Both the position numbers and the translations under genes were made by a program. A DNA stretch of 38,165 nt from assembly GCA_024693915.1 (NCBI GenBank), contig JAILKG010000323.1:1-38165 (forward strand), given 5' to 3'. Under the pieces are notes generated by a model. It made no database searches and was not told where the DNA came from. It saw nothing but the letters and a program-made list of their open reading frames with translations. This document shows, in pieces, positions 24,300-32,772 of the stretch; the first letter of the stretch is position 1, and each line of letters opens with the position of its first letter. Origin of the DNA: Treponema sp. (GTDB lineage: Bacteria > Spirochaetota > Spirochaetia > Treponematales > Treponemataceae).

Positions 24300-25376
24300 A
24301 TGCTTTATCATCTTGGAAACCTTCTCCAGAGCTTCTGGGGACCGGCCCGACTCCTGCAGTCTTACACCGTTTTAATTGCCCTGGCTCTTTATTCCGGCTT
24401 TTTTCTTACCTTTGGCCTTCTGCCAAAATTCTACTCAAAACTCCCTCACGACCGGGGCAGAGAATTTACTCTTACGGCCACAGCAGAAGCTGCAAAAGGA
24501 AAACCTACCGGAGCAGGAGTGGTTTTCATCACAATTTATGCCCTCCTCTGCATTCTTTTTGTTCCCATGGACATTCTTCAGTGGGGCATTCTTGTTTTAG
24601 TTTACCTTACAATGCTCACAGGTTTTCTGGACGACAGAAGCACAAAAAGCTGGGGGGAATATTTAAAAGGTTTCCTTGACCTAGTTATAAGCCTGCTCAC
24701 AGCACTTTTAATTTATTTTTATGTTTCCCGCCACAACGCAGACGGCAATGTTCACTTCTGGTTTCCTTTCATCTCAAAACCGGTGAATGTTCACCCGGTT
24801 GTATTTGTAATCATAAGCGTAATTCTTCTCTGGGCTTCCATCAACACCACAAACTGCACAGACGGTGTGGACGGTTTAAGCGGTTCCCTGGTTTTGATTG
24901 CCCTTTTAACCCTGGGTGCAATTTTCTACTTTATTCTTGGACACGTTGATATTGCTAACTACCTTCTGGTACCTCACCTTCAGGACGGAGCAAAATGGGC
25001 CTTAATGACCTTTACCCTGTCAGGAGTTCTCATGGGCTACCTCTGGCACAACGCCTACCCTTCCAGCGTTCTTATGGGCGACGCCGGCAGCCGCGCCCTG
25101 GGATATTTTATCGGCGCCATGGTTTTAATCAGCGGAAACCCACTTTTGATAATCGCAACCAGCACCATCATCTTCCTGAACGGGGGAATGGGACTTTTAA
25201 AAGTTTTCCTCCTCCGCTTCTTCAAAATCAAAATCTTCGAAAATGTGCGTTTCCCCCTTCATGACCACATGAGAAAAAACAAGGGCTGGTCAGCAACACA
25301 GGTTCTCTTAAAGTTCATGATTCTTCAGCTTTTGATAACCGTTGCAATTTTAGGAATTTTCTTCAAAGTCCGCTAA
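24300..25376 (+). CDS. mraY: Phospho-N-acetylmuramoyl-pentapeptide transferase
   Basis: 358 residues, about ten membrane segments. It transfers phospho-MurNAc-pentapeptide to undecaprenyl phosphate to give lipid I on the inner face of the cytoplasmic membrane. Family motifs: AAKGKPTGAGV (the KPTMGG segment), FLDDRSTKS with the Asp pair at 111-112, and NTTNCTDGVDGLSG (182-194). The usual HHHFE near the C-terminus reads PLHDHMRKNKGW, with the first and third His kept or shifted. GAGG lies five bases before the ATG. It is not in the usual mur/fts cluster; the gene upstream is the purH-like one. Confidence 0.95.
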   Translation: MLYHLGNLLQSFWGPARLLQSYTVLIALALYSGFFLTFGLLPKFYSKLPHDRGREFTLTATAEAAKGKPTGAGVVFITIYALLCILFVPMDILQWGILVLVYLTMLTGFLDDRSTKSWGEYLKGFLDLVISLLTALLIYFYVSRHNADGNVHFWFPFISKPVNVHPVVFVIISVILLWASINTTNCTDGVDGLSGSLVLIALLTLGAIFYFILGHVDIANYLLVPHLQDGAKWALMTFTLSGVLMGYLWHNAYPSSVLMGDAGSRALGYFIGAMVLISGNPLLIIATSTIIFLNGGMGLLKVFLLRFFKIKIFENVRFPLHDHMRKNKGWSATQVLLKFMILQLLITVAILGIFFKVR

Positions 25377-25687
25377 TTTTTTCATTTTTCACACAGGTGG
25401 GGGAGAGCCCTCCCCCTAGCTCCCAAGTCCTCGCGGCGGGAGCCATTTTTTTTTAACACAAAGAGCTTTACCCTTTCTTTCGCTCTAAGTTCTTATAAAA
25501 AACTTTTCCATCTTCTCCCGCCCCTCCGGTCTTGTCCGCTACCCCCTCCAGCGGGGCAAAACTTTTCTACATTCGGCCCCGCAAGGCCCCGGCTTTCTCA
25601 AACAAAGCAAGTGCTGTTTTTTTCAAGCCGTGTACGCTGACGTTTATAACTTCTTTTCACATTTACGCTAATTAACTAAAAGTTAAA
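25377..25687 (+). other. Intergenic stretch of about 310 bases
   Basis: No gene seen. It holds GGGGGAG-AGCC-CTCCCCC (25399-25416), a perfect 7-bp hairpin that may end the mraY message though it lacks a T-run. The rest is pyrimidine-rich with short G/C blocks (CCCCTCCAGCGGGG, GGCCCCGCAAGGCCCC). It resembles in style the spacers at 10201-10442 and 33829-34085, sharing short words only. Confidence 0.5.
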
Positions 25688-25716
25688 TTGAAAAACTGTT
25701 AAAAAATTGTTAAATT
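25688..25716 (+). promoter_or_regulatory. Promoter of the YhbY gene, possibly leaderless
   Basis: TTGAAA (25688-25693), 17 bp, TAAATT (25711-25716), seven bases, then ATG at 25724. There is no Shine-Dalgarno. The -10 matches four of six positions. Confidence 0.42.
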
Positions 25717-25723
25717 AAATATT

Positions 25724-26029
25724 ATGGTAGAAATAAACAGTAAAACTCGAAGGCAGCTGGAAAAGCTTGCTCACTCTCTTGACCCGGTTGTAATTGTAGG
25801 TGCAAACGGAGTTACAGAGCAGCTTATCAAAATGGTTCAGACTTCCCTGGAAGCTCACGAACTTTTAAAAATCAAATTCAATGAATTCAAAGACGAAAAG
25901 CATGAGCTCACAGAAAACATCTGTCAGGCCTGCGATGCAAACCTTGTCCGCATAATCGGAAATGTTGCCATCGTCTTTAAGCAGAACAAAGATCCAGAAA
26001 AACGCAAATACAATATTTCATTAGCCTGA
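25724..26029 (+). CDS. YhbY-family CRM-domain RNA-binding protein
   Basis: 101 residues, a stand-alone CRM domain: RRQLEKLAHSLDPVVIVGANGVTEQLI, HELLKIKFNEF and LVRIIGNVAIVFKQN. The GxxG-type loop reads VGANGVT. Family members bind RNA and associate with pre-50S ribosomal particles. It is cytoplasmic. It is a single gene whose message probably ends at the hairpins of the intergenic repeat about 75 bases downstream. Confidence 0.93.
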   Translation: MVEINSKTRRQLEKLAHSLDPVVIVGANGVTEQLIKMVQTSLEAHELLKIKFNEFKDEKHELTENICQACDANLVRIIGNVAIVFKQNKDPEKRKYNISLA

Positions 26030-26102
26030 AATTCATATTATCAGGTTAGATTTCGAGTTATTTGACAACAAATAAAAATTGGCGTAGGCGTGGTTGCGAC
26101 AC

Positions 26103-26199
26103 AAAAAACACTCAGCCACCGCGAAGCGGTCTGCCGTTTTTTGCTGGCGCGTTCACGCCGAGAGCCAATTTTGAATTGAAATAAAAAATTCGAAATTTA
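26103..26199 (-). repeat. Intergenic repeat, copy B (inverted relative to copy A)
   Basis: The reverse complement aligns with 1914-2011 with about ten differences, including a one-base gap. The G/C hairpin ACCGC/GCGGT is unchanged. The other stem reads GGCGTG-AA-CGCGCC: the single change turns a T-A pair into T-G, still paired if transcribed in the copy A direction. On the plus strand the GCGGT hairpin is followed by CTGCCGTTTTTT and can end yhbY transcription. Confidence 0.85.
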
Positions 26200-26236
26200 G
26201 CCTGTTATACATTAATCAAAATAAGGAGAATATAAA

Positions 26237-27202
26237 ATGATTGAAGTTTCTAACGTCTCCCGTCATTTCGGTACTTTCAAAGCCGTTGACGGTGTTAGTT
26301 TTTCAATTCCAACCGGACAAATCGTAGGTTTGCTCGGTCCAAACGGAGCCGGAAAAACTACAACAATGAGAATGATTACGGGCTTCCTGAAACCCACAGA
26401 CGGTCAAATCAAAATCGACGGTATCGATGTAACAGAAAATCCCGTAGCAACTAAAGCAAAAATCGGCTATATGCCGGAAAGTGCTCCCCTCTACGGAGAC
26501 ATGATTGTAGACGACTACCTGCGTTACATCGCTTCTGTTCACGGACAGGATGCAGACAAAAAAGTTCCAATTCTCTGCAAAGAATGTGGACTTGAAGAAG
26601 TAATGCACAAAAATATTGCGGAACTTTCCCGAGGTTACAGACAGCGCGTAGGACTTGCCCACGCCCTTATGAACGACCCGGAAATCCTCATTCTTGACGA
26701 ACCAACCAGCGGTCTTGACCCTAACCAGGTAGAAGAAGTCCGCGCCCTCATCAAGGAAATCGGAAAAACAAGAACTGTTATTATCTCCACCCATATCCTG
26801 GGAGAGGTTGAAATTCTCTGCAGCCGTGTCATCATCATTTCAGGCGGTAAGCTTGTAGCCGACAGCCCAACAGACCAGCTCAGAACCCGATACGCAAACT
26901 CAGCTATCATCAGGGTTAATGCAGACGCAAGCGAAGCAGAGCTTTCAGATGCCATCCACGGCATAGAAGGAATCGAAAGCATTTCCTTTGAAAAGGCAGA
27001 AAAGGGTTCAACAGCCCTCATTTCAATCAAAGACGGAACAGAAATCCGCCCACAGATTGCAAAAGCTGTCCTTTCAAAGAACTACGACCTCTACGAGCTC
27101 AATCTTCAGAAAAACAGCCTTGAAGATATATTCCATATCCTCACTGCTGATTCTTCAGCTTCTGCTGATGCAAATACTGCTGAACAGGGAGATGCAAAAT
27201 GA
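26237..27202 (+). CDS. ABC transporter ATP-binding protein (GldA-like)
   Basis: 321 residues. Walker A GPNGAGKTT near 35, Q-loop at YMPES, ABC signature LSRGYRQRVGLA, Walker B ILILDEPTSGLD and the H-loop ISTHI are all intact. A C-terminal extension of about 85 residues resembles the accessory domain of ABC-2-type exporters. AAGGAG lies 11 bases before the ATG. It powers the permease encoded by the next gene, which it overlaps by four bases (ATGA). With the two downstream genes the set matches the GldA-GldF-GldG type of ABC system found in gliding Bacteroidetes and widely elsewhere. Confidence 0.94.
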   Translation: MIEVSNVSRHFGTFKAVDGVSFSIPTGQIVGLLGPNGAGKTTTMRMITGFLKPTDGQIKIDGIDVTENPVATKAKIGYMPESAPLYGDMIVDDYLRYIASVHGQDADKKVPILCKECGLEEVMHKNIAELSRGYRQRVGLAHALMNDPEILILDEPTSGLDPNQVEEVRALIKEIGKTRTVIISTHILGEVEILCSRVIIISGGKLVADSPTDQLRTRYANSAIIRVNADASEAELSDAIHGIEGIESISFEKAEKGSTALISIKDGTEIRPQIAKAVLSKNYDLYELNLQKNSLEDIFHILTADSSASADANTAEQGDAK

Positions 27203-27954
27203 ACGAAAATGTAAAAAAGCCCAACATTGCGGCAATCATAATGAAAAGGGAACTTTCTTCCTATTTTTCAAGCCCAATTGCTTACATCGTAATCTGCATG
27301 AATATAATCATTCTTAGTCTGGCTTTCTTCAAAGGCCTCTTTTTGGGATACAATTTCTTCCTTTATAAGAGCGCAGACTTAAGAATTTTATTCCTCTTCC
27401 AGTCAATTCTTCTGACCCTCTTTATTCCTATCATCACAATGAGGCTCTTCAGCGAAGAAAAAAGAACTGGTTCCATGGAAACCCTCATGACCCTTCCTCT
27501 TACAGAGATGAATGTGGTTCTTGGAAAAACACTGGCTGCCTTTGTAACCTCCCTCATCGTAATTGCTCCAAGCCTCTTTATTCCAATTCTTATTTCCTTC
27601 TGCGGAAAACTGGATTTTAACCAGATTATTGCCGGCTATTTAGGACTTATCCTCCTTTCAGCCCTCTTTTCTACCATCGGAGTATTTGCTTCATCTATCA
27701 CAAAACATCAGATTGTTTCACTCTTCATTTCACTTCCTGCATGTGCAGTTCTGATGAGCATCTATGTTCCATTCTCAATTCCAAAAAGCGTTCCTCACTT
27801 TATTGATGAATTCTTTAAATTTCTTTCGACATACGAACACTTCACTTCAATTTCTCACGGAATCGTAGATACCAGAGATATTCTCTACTTTGTATGTCTT
27901 ACAGTTTTCTTCTTCTGCCTTACAGTTGTAACTCAGCAGAAGGAAAGGAGTTAA
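27199..27954 (+). CDS. ABC-2-type permease (GldF-like)
   Basis: 251 residues with about six membrane segments: INIIILSLAFFKGLFLG-like TM1, then LTLFIPIITMRLFSEEKRTGSMETLMTLPLT (the conserved E-K-R-GT-E motif between TM2 and TM3), and four more including GLILLSALFSTIGVFASSIT. It forms the membrane channel of the exporter with the preceding ATPase; start codon coupling by ATGA. Substrate unknown. Confidence 0.93.
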   Translation: MNENVKKPNIAAIIMKRELSSYFSSPIAYIVICMNIIILSLAFFKGLFLGYNFFLYKSADLRILFLFQSILLTLFIPIITMRLFSEEKRTGSMETLMTLPLTEMNVVLGKTLAAFVTSLIVIAPSLFIPILISFCGKLDFNQIIAGYLGLILLSALFSTIGVFASSITKHQIVSLFISLPACAVLMSIYVPFSIPKSVPHFIDEFFKFLSTYEHFTSISHGIVDTRDILYFVCLTVFFFCLTVVTQQKERS

Positions 27955-27960
27955 AAGAAA

Positions 27961-30012
27961 ATGAAAAAATTTCTGGAATGGCTTAAAAGTCCTAAAAGCG
28001 ACTTTGCCCTTTTAATAATCGTTTTAATTCTTGCCTGCATAGCAGGTCACAACGCTCACCTGCGACTGGACATCACAAGCCAGCGCTCTTACTCTCTTTC
28101 TGAAGCCAGCAAGAGAACAGTAAGAACTTTAACAGAACCTCTTTCAGTAAAGGTTTTCTTTTCGGACAACCTTCCAACCGGCTACAGCAAGGTTCAGACC
28201 TATGTAAAAGATATCCTCATCGAATACAAGGGTGCCGCTAACAAAAACTTCAGCTACACCATCTACGATATGGATAAGCCTGAAAATCAGAAAGTTGCTT
28301 CCAGTTACGGTCTGCGCCAGATTCAGATTCAGGAAGTAAAAAACAACGAAGTAGGCTTCAAACAGGTATGGATGGGAGTTGCCATAACCTACGGAGATTC
28401 CATCGAAGTAATAGATTCCATCACAAACGAAGCAGGCTTTGAATACAACCTGACTACAAAAATTGCAAAGATAATTTCCACAACAGACACTCTTGCAGGA
28501 ATCAGCGATGCAATCACCGTTACCCTCTATGCAACAGATGCCCTTGGAAACTTTAACATCAACGGATTTTCACAGGTTGACGCTGCAGTTCAGCAGGCCT
28601 TTAACGAGGTAAACAAGAAAAATCTGAACAGACTCACCTACCTTAAAAAAGCACCTACTGACGAAGAAGAAATTAACAATCTGGCAGAAAAATACGGTCT
28701 TCAGACAGTTTCTTTAAGAAACAAGGACGGCTCAAACTCACCTGCCATTTTTGGTCTTGTTCTTGAATACCAGGACGCTTTCAGGGTAATTCCTTTGAGC
28801 ATCTACCGCCACCCACTCTTTGGCTTTATGATTACCGGAACTGATGAAATTGAAGAAAACATTTCCGACAGTCTTCAGAACCTTCTTTCAAAGGCCACTC
28901 AGATTGGTTACATCACAGGCCACGAAGAAGCTGCCCTCACTGATGAACAGGGAAACAGCCTTCACTTTGTAACACTTCTTTCAGACATGTATGAACTTAA
29001 AGAACTGAATCTTAAGGATGAAGATATTCCTGTAAACCTCACTTCCATCATCATAAACGGACCAAAGAGCGCTTACAGCCAGGAAGAACTCTACAAAATC
29101 GACCAGTTTGTAATGCGTGGCGGAAATGTAATGATTTTTGCTGACCCATTCAACATGACTCAGGGAAATTACTATCAGCCGGCAACATTTACCCCTATTG
29201 ATTCTGGTCTGAACACTCTTCTGGAAAAATACGGAGCAAAGCTTGAATCAAACTATGTATTTGACGAAAACTGTTATGTTGCACGCCAGCAGGGCTACGG
29301 AAACATCAACCTCTGGTGGGCTCCTCAGCTTTCAGGAAAACAGCTGAACCAGAAAAACCCGATTACAAAGAACTTAGGTTATGTAATTTTCCTTCAGGCA
29401 GGTGGCTTAAACCTCACCGGAGCTAAGGAAAACAAGGACATCAAACTTACAGTTCTTGCAGAAAGTTCAGAAAAGGGCTGGAAAGAAAGCCGAAACATTC
29501 AGCTCAATCCAAACATGACAGCCCCTTACGACAAATCAACAGAAAACAAGCACGAACTTGCAGTTCTTCTTGAAGGAAAATTTGAAAGCGCCTTTGAAAA
29601 GAATCCGGCCGAAGAAGAAAACGCAAATTCAGACAGCAACCTTTCTACTTCAACCCACCTTGCAAAAGCCCGCCAGAGCGGAAAGATTTTTGTAACAGGA
29701 ACAAGCTACATCACTTCAAACCAGTTGATTGATGAAAAAGGCAGCGAACCTGTAAGTATGATGGTAAGAAACGCAGTTGACTACATGAACGGAAATTCCG
29801 ACCTCTGCTCAATGAGGACTAAAGGCGTTTCATTCCAGTCAATTTCCAACACCAGCGGAGTTTATGCTGCAATCGTAGAATACTTCTGCATCATCGGCCT
29901 TGCCCTTATCTGTGCCGCAGCAGGCCTTATCGTATGGAGAAAACGCAGCCTTCGCCGCAGAAAGATTCACGACCGCTACAATCCTGATGACCAGCGCGAA
30001 ATCAAGGAATAA
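27961..30012 (+). CDS. GldG-like ABC auxiliary protein
   Basis: 683 residues with one N-terminal membrane segment (FALLIIVLILACIAG, about 15-30) and one near the C-terminus (IVEYFCIIGLALICAAAGLIVW, about 640-662) bracketing a large periplasmic region. Such GldG/ABC_transp_aux proteins contain a glutamine-amidotransferase-like fold; here SIIINGPKSAYSQEELYKIDQFVMRGGNVMIFADPF (quoted in part as the MRGGNVMIFADPF core) is the family hallmark. AAAGGAG overlaps the end of the permease gene, six bases upstream. It works with the ATPase-permease pair; the molecular role is not settled. Confidence 0.9.
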   Translation: MKKFLEWLKSPKSDFALLIIVLILACIAGHNAHLRLDITSQRSYSLSEASKRTVRTLTEPLSVKVFFSDNLPTGYSKVQTYVKDILIEYKGAANKNFSYTIYDMDKPENQKVASSYGLRQIQIQEVKNNEVGFKQVWMGVAITYGDSIEVIDSITNEAGFEYNLTTKIAKIISTTDTLAGISDAITVTLYATDALGNFNINGFSQVDAAVQQAFNEVNKKNLNRLTYLKKAPTDEEEINNLAEKYGLQTVSLRNKDGSNSPAIFGLVLEYQDAFRVIPLSIYRHPLFGFMITGTDEIEENISDSLQNLLSKATQIGYITGHEEAALTDEQGNSLHFVTLLSDMYELKELNLKDEDIPVNLTSIIINGPKSAYSQEELYKIDQFVMRGGNVMIFADPFNMTQGNYYQPATFTPIDSGLNTLLEKYGAKLESNYVFDENCYVARQQGYGNINLWWAPQLSGKQLNQKNPITKNLGYVIFLQAGGLNLTGAKENKDIKLTVLAESSEKGWKESRNIQLNPNMTAPYDKSTENKHELAVLLEGKFESAFEKNPAEEENANSDSNLSTSTHLAKARQSGKIFVTGTSYITSNQLIDEKGSEPVSMMVRNAVDYMNGNSDLCSMRTKGVSFQSISNTSGVYAAIVEYFCIIGLALICAAAGLIVWRKRSLRRRKIHDRYNPDDQREIKE

Positions 30013-30057
30013 GCGGAAACCTTCTGCAAATATTAAATAGAAAGGACGGAAAATGAT

Positions 30058-30972
30058 ATGAAACCAAGAAAAATAGTACTTTTGTCATGTATCGCTTTTC
30101 TGGCAGTGGTTTGCCTGATTCAGGCAATTCTGGCAGGAAAAAATCCTGTTAAAACATTAAAATTCGACGGCAGCTTTGACCAGATTCTTATTGCAAAAAA
30201 CGGCTCAGAAATAAATCTGACTCTTGACGGCAGCGACTGGTATGTTGGAAATGACGATTTTATTGCAAACCAGAGCGATATCAACTCAATCACAAACAAC
30301 TTGAAGGAAATTAAGGTTCTGGACACTGTAGGACGCCTTTCTTCCGACGATTTTAATGCCCGCTGGGATTTGAACGAAGAAAAAGCAATCACCGTAAAAG
30401 CATTAAAAGCAGGAAGCGAAGTCCGCTCAATCAGAGTTGGAAAAGCTTCTTCAACAGGTTCACAAACTTACCTTACCGTAGGAAACTCAAAAGACGTTTA
30501 CCTTGTAAGCGGAAACCTTGTAAGCCTCTTCTCCAAAACAGAAGATTCCCTCAAAAGCAAGCAGATTTTCACTTTGAACGAAGCAGCTGTATCAGAAGTT
30601 CAGGTTGCTCTTGCAAAATCAAGCTGGGGAGTAACAAAAGCTGCTCCTGTTGATGGAGAAGTTACCTGGGCATTTACAGGCAGCGCAGAAAAAGAAGAAG
30701 CAGATGCCGCAAAAATCTCTGCATGGATCAGACAGATTATTTCTTTAAGCGCAAGCTCCTGGCTGCCGGATAATCAGGCTCTTCCTAAAACAAAGGAAGC
30801 CTCTGTTGAAATTTCCGGCTCAGAAGGAAAAACTACCGTTGAAATCTACTCAGAAAAAGACGGCGACAAAACAAAATACATTGCTGTATCAAGCAAAACA
30901 AAACACAAGGCTGAGCTTTCAGAAAGCAATGCAAAAAAATACATCAAGGATTTTTCAGAACTTAAAAAATAA
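30058..30972 (+). CDS. DUF4340-type membrane-anchored protein of the ABC operon
   Basis: 304 residues, N-terminal membrane anchor (IVLLSCIAFLAVVCLIQAILAG) and a periplasmic domain of repeated beta-rich modules (NGSEINLTLDGSDWYVGNDDF, SVEISGSEGKTTVEIYSEKDGD). The arrangement after an ABC ATPase, permease and GldG-like protein is the usual home of DUF4340 proteins. AAAGGA lies upstream of the ATG. It closes the operon, followed by a strong terminator. Confidence 0.85.
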   Translation: MKPRKIVLLSCIAFLAVVCLIQAILAGKNPVKTLKFDGSFDQILIAKNGSEINLTLDGSDWYVGNDDFIANQSDINSITNNLKEIKVLDTVGRLSSDDFNARWDLNEEKAITVKALKAGSEVRSIRVGKASSTGSQTYLTVGNSKDVYLVSGNLVSLFSKTEDSLKSKQIFTLNEAAVSEVQVALAKSSWGVTKAAPVDGEVTWAFTGSAEKEEADAAKISAWIRQIISLSASSWLPDNQALPKTKEASVEISGSEGKTTVEIYSEKDGDKTKYIAVSSKTKHKAELSESNAKKYIKDFSELKK

Positions 30973-31003
30973 TTAGAAAAAAACTGAAAATTCTTGAAAA
31001 TCA

Positions 31004-31038
31004 AAGGCAGCGGATTGTAAAAGTCCGCTGCTTTTTTT
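31004..31038 (+). terminator. Terminator of the Gld-like ABC operon
   Basis: GCAGCGGA and TCCGCTGC pair perfectly over eight bases (extended by A-T pairs) and are followed by seven T. Confidence 0.95.
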
Positions 31039-31122
31039 ATCTCGTGTACGGCGGCAATTTGCCACATTTCTTTACTTAGATTGTCTACAATGCCTTTGCC
31101 ATCATTATTTTTCCCGCCTCTA

Positions 31123-31151
31123 TTGACAATTATCTGGTGGCGGTTTAGTTT
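31123..31151 (+). promoter_or_regulatory. Promoter of the barrel-protein gene
   Basis: A consensus -35 TTGACA (31123-31128) with a 17-bp spacer to TAGTTT (31146-31151), a poor -10. The ATG follows 15 bases later and no clear Shine-Dalgarno is present. Confidence 0.4.
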
Positions 31152-31166
31152 AACCTACAGTTAAAT

Positions 31167-31835
31167 ATGAAAATCAGTAAAATAATAATTTCAACTTTAT
31201 TTCTTCTTCTCCTTGCACCGGCTTTTTCTCAAGAGCAGGAAGAAAACCAGAATCAGATACAGAATCAAAAACATGAGCAAATCCAGAAAAAGAATTTCTT
31301 TTCAAAAAAGTTTTCAGATGAATTCAGGCTTCAAACAAATGTTGAAATTAGTCCTGCCTATAATTTCACAAAAATTTCAAACTATCCAATGGTAAAAATG
31401 AATATAGACATAGTAGAAGCCTGGTTTAACCGACTTGGAGTCTCTTCAATAATTGGCTTTACCTTTGGACTTCCATATGGCAACGAAAGTCTGATTATTC
31501 CCCAGCTTTTCTGCCCTGGCATAACATTTTCATACGAAATTGGAAGCGGTCTTTCAGCCACAACGGGAATCAGCCTTCAGCACACCTGGTTTGTACTTAC
31601 AGAAAATGCCGACACAGCTGGTCTTGAAACAAAAAATGTTACAACAATCAGAACTTATGGTTTTTCAATTCCGGTAAAAATCCGTTACGCCTTTTCCAGA
31701 CGCTTTAGTGCAATTGCAGAATACACTTTTTCAGCTCATCCATGGATTCCAGCTTCAAAAATCAAAGAAAGCTCATGGATGGTAGAAAATGCCTTATGCG
31801 CAGGACTTTCTATATCCTTCCCCCACAATTTTTAA
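31167..31835 (+). CDS. Secreted beta-rich protein, possible outer-membrane barrel
   Basis: 222 residues, function not recognised. A signal peptide (IIISTLFLLLLAPAFSQ, cleavage near 21) is followed by a Gln/Asn/Glu-rich spacer of about 20 residues (EQEENQNQIQNQKHEQIQKK). The rest is a series of amphipathic beta strands with aromatic ends (VEISPAYNFTKI, SIIGFTFGLPYG, SYEIGSGLSATTGISLQ, GFSIPVKIRYAFS, FSAIAEYTFSAHPW) and a C-terminal aromatic residue (HNF), as in small outer-membrane porin-like barrels. The gene after it starts 15 bases downstream, so the two are probably co-transcribed. Confidence 0.7.
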   Translation: MKISKIIISTLFLLLLAPAFSQEQEENQNQIQNQKHEQIQKKNFFSKKFSDEFRLQTNVEISPAYNFTKISNYPMVKMNIDIVEAWFNRLGVSSIIGFTFGLPYGNESLIIPQLFCPGITFSYEIGSGLSATTGISLQHTWFVLTENADTAGLETKNVTTIRTYGFSIPVKIRYAFSRRFSAIAEYTFSAHPWIPASKIKESSWMVENALCAGLSISFPHNF

Positions 31836-31850
31836 CCCCCAGAGAAGAAA

Positions 31851-32681
31851 ATGAATCAGATTGATATTAAGTGTAAAAAAAATGCAGAGATTTCGTCAGC
31901 CCTTTCAGTTCCAAAACTTTCAGACTGGAGCATAAAGGCCGGCATTACGCAGGCTAAAAATCAGGCTTCAGACCTGTCTGCAAAAAAAAGCCCTGCCCTA
32001 AAAAGATTAGCGGCCTTTTTTTCCATCATTCTTGCTTTCTCCTGCTTCAGCCCTTGTCTTTCTTCCTGCTCTTTTATGGACAGTCAGTGGGGAAGCGAAG
32101 AAAGCTCTTCCGGCAGCGAAAAAAAGAACAACGCCACTATAACAGCCTACACAAATTCAGAGGGAAAACGTATTGGCATAACCTTAAATTTTATGGTGGT
32201 ATTAAAAGAACTTACAATTCCTGAAACAATAGCGGGAGAAAAGGTCCTTGCCCTGAATTTTGAAGATGTAGCAACAAAAACTTCTACCCAGAAAATCACT
32301 TTTCCAACTTCTGTAATCAAATTTGACAGTCTGGCAGGTTTTACAGCCCTTTCAGAACTTACCCTTTCTGAAAACCTTTCCTCCATAAAGGAAAAATCTT
32401 TTACAAACTGCAAAAACTTAAAAACAATCACCTGCCCCGCAGTAAATCCTCCCCAGATAAACGACAGCAAGTTTTCAAGCGACCTTTCTTCCCTTCAGAT
32501 AATTTATGTTCCCTATTCAAGCCAGGAATTATACAAGGAAAGTCAGGGCTGGGATTCTTTTGCCGAAAAAATTCAGCCAATCGCTAGCACAGTTCCGGAA
32601 GAGGAAAACGAAAACCAGAATGAGAATGAGTCCGGCGATAATGACAATTCTGAAACAGGTGACGGTAATGGCACAGAATAG
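31851..32681 (+). CDS. BspA-type leucine-rich-repeat lipoprotein
   Basis: 276 residues in the track frame. A hydrophobic stretch ending in the lipobox LSSC (about residue 72) lies after an unusually long, mostly polar N-terminal region of about 50 residues, so the true start may be a later non-ATG codon. Residues about 100-250 carry LRR_5/BspA-like repeats (SLAGFTALSELTLSENLSSI, SFTNCKNLKTITCPAV, YVPYSSQELYKESQGW). The C-terminus is a Glu/Asn/Asp tail. Treponemal BspA-like proteins are surface exposed and often bind host or bacterial partners; that role here is inference. Confidence 0.75.
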   Translation: MNQIDIKCKKNAEISSALSVPKLSDWSIKAGITQAKNQASDLSAKKSPALKRLAAFFSIILAFSCFSPCLSSCSFMDSQWGSEESSSGSEKKNNATITAYTNSEGKRIGITLNFMVVLKELTIPETIAGEKVLALNFEDVATKTSTQKITFPTSVIKFDSLAGFTALSELTLSENLSSIKEKSFTNCKNLKTITCPAVNPPQINDSKFSSDLSSLQIIYVPYSSQELYKESQGWDSFAEKIQPIASTVPEEENENQNENESGDNDNSETGDGNGTE

Positions 32682-32772
32682 CAGTTGCCACAAGGCGCCT
32701 GCTCAAACAGTTAAATCACAATCAAAAATCTGTTGAATCCAGGCACAAGATAAAGCACTTACTAAAACAACT

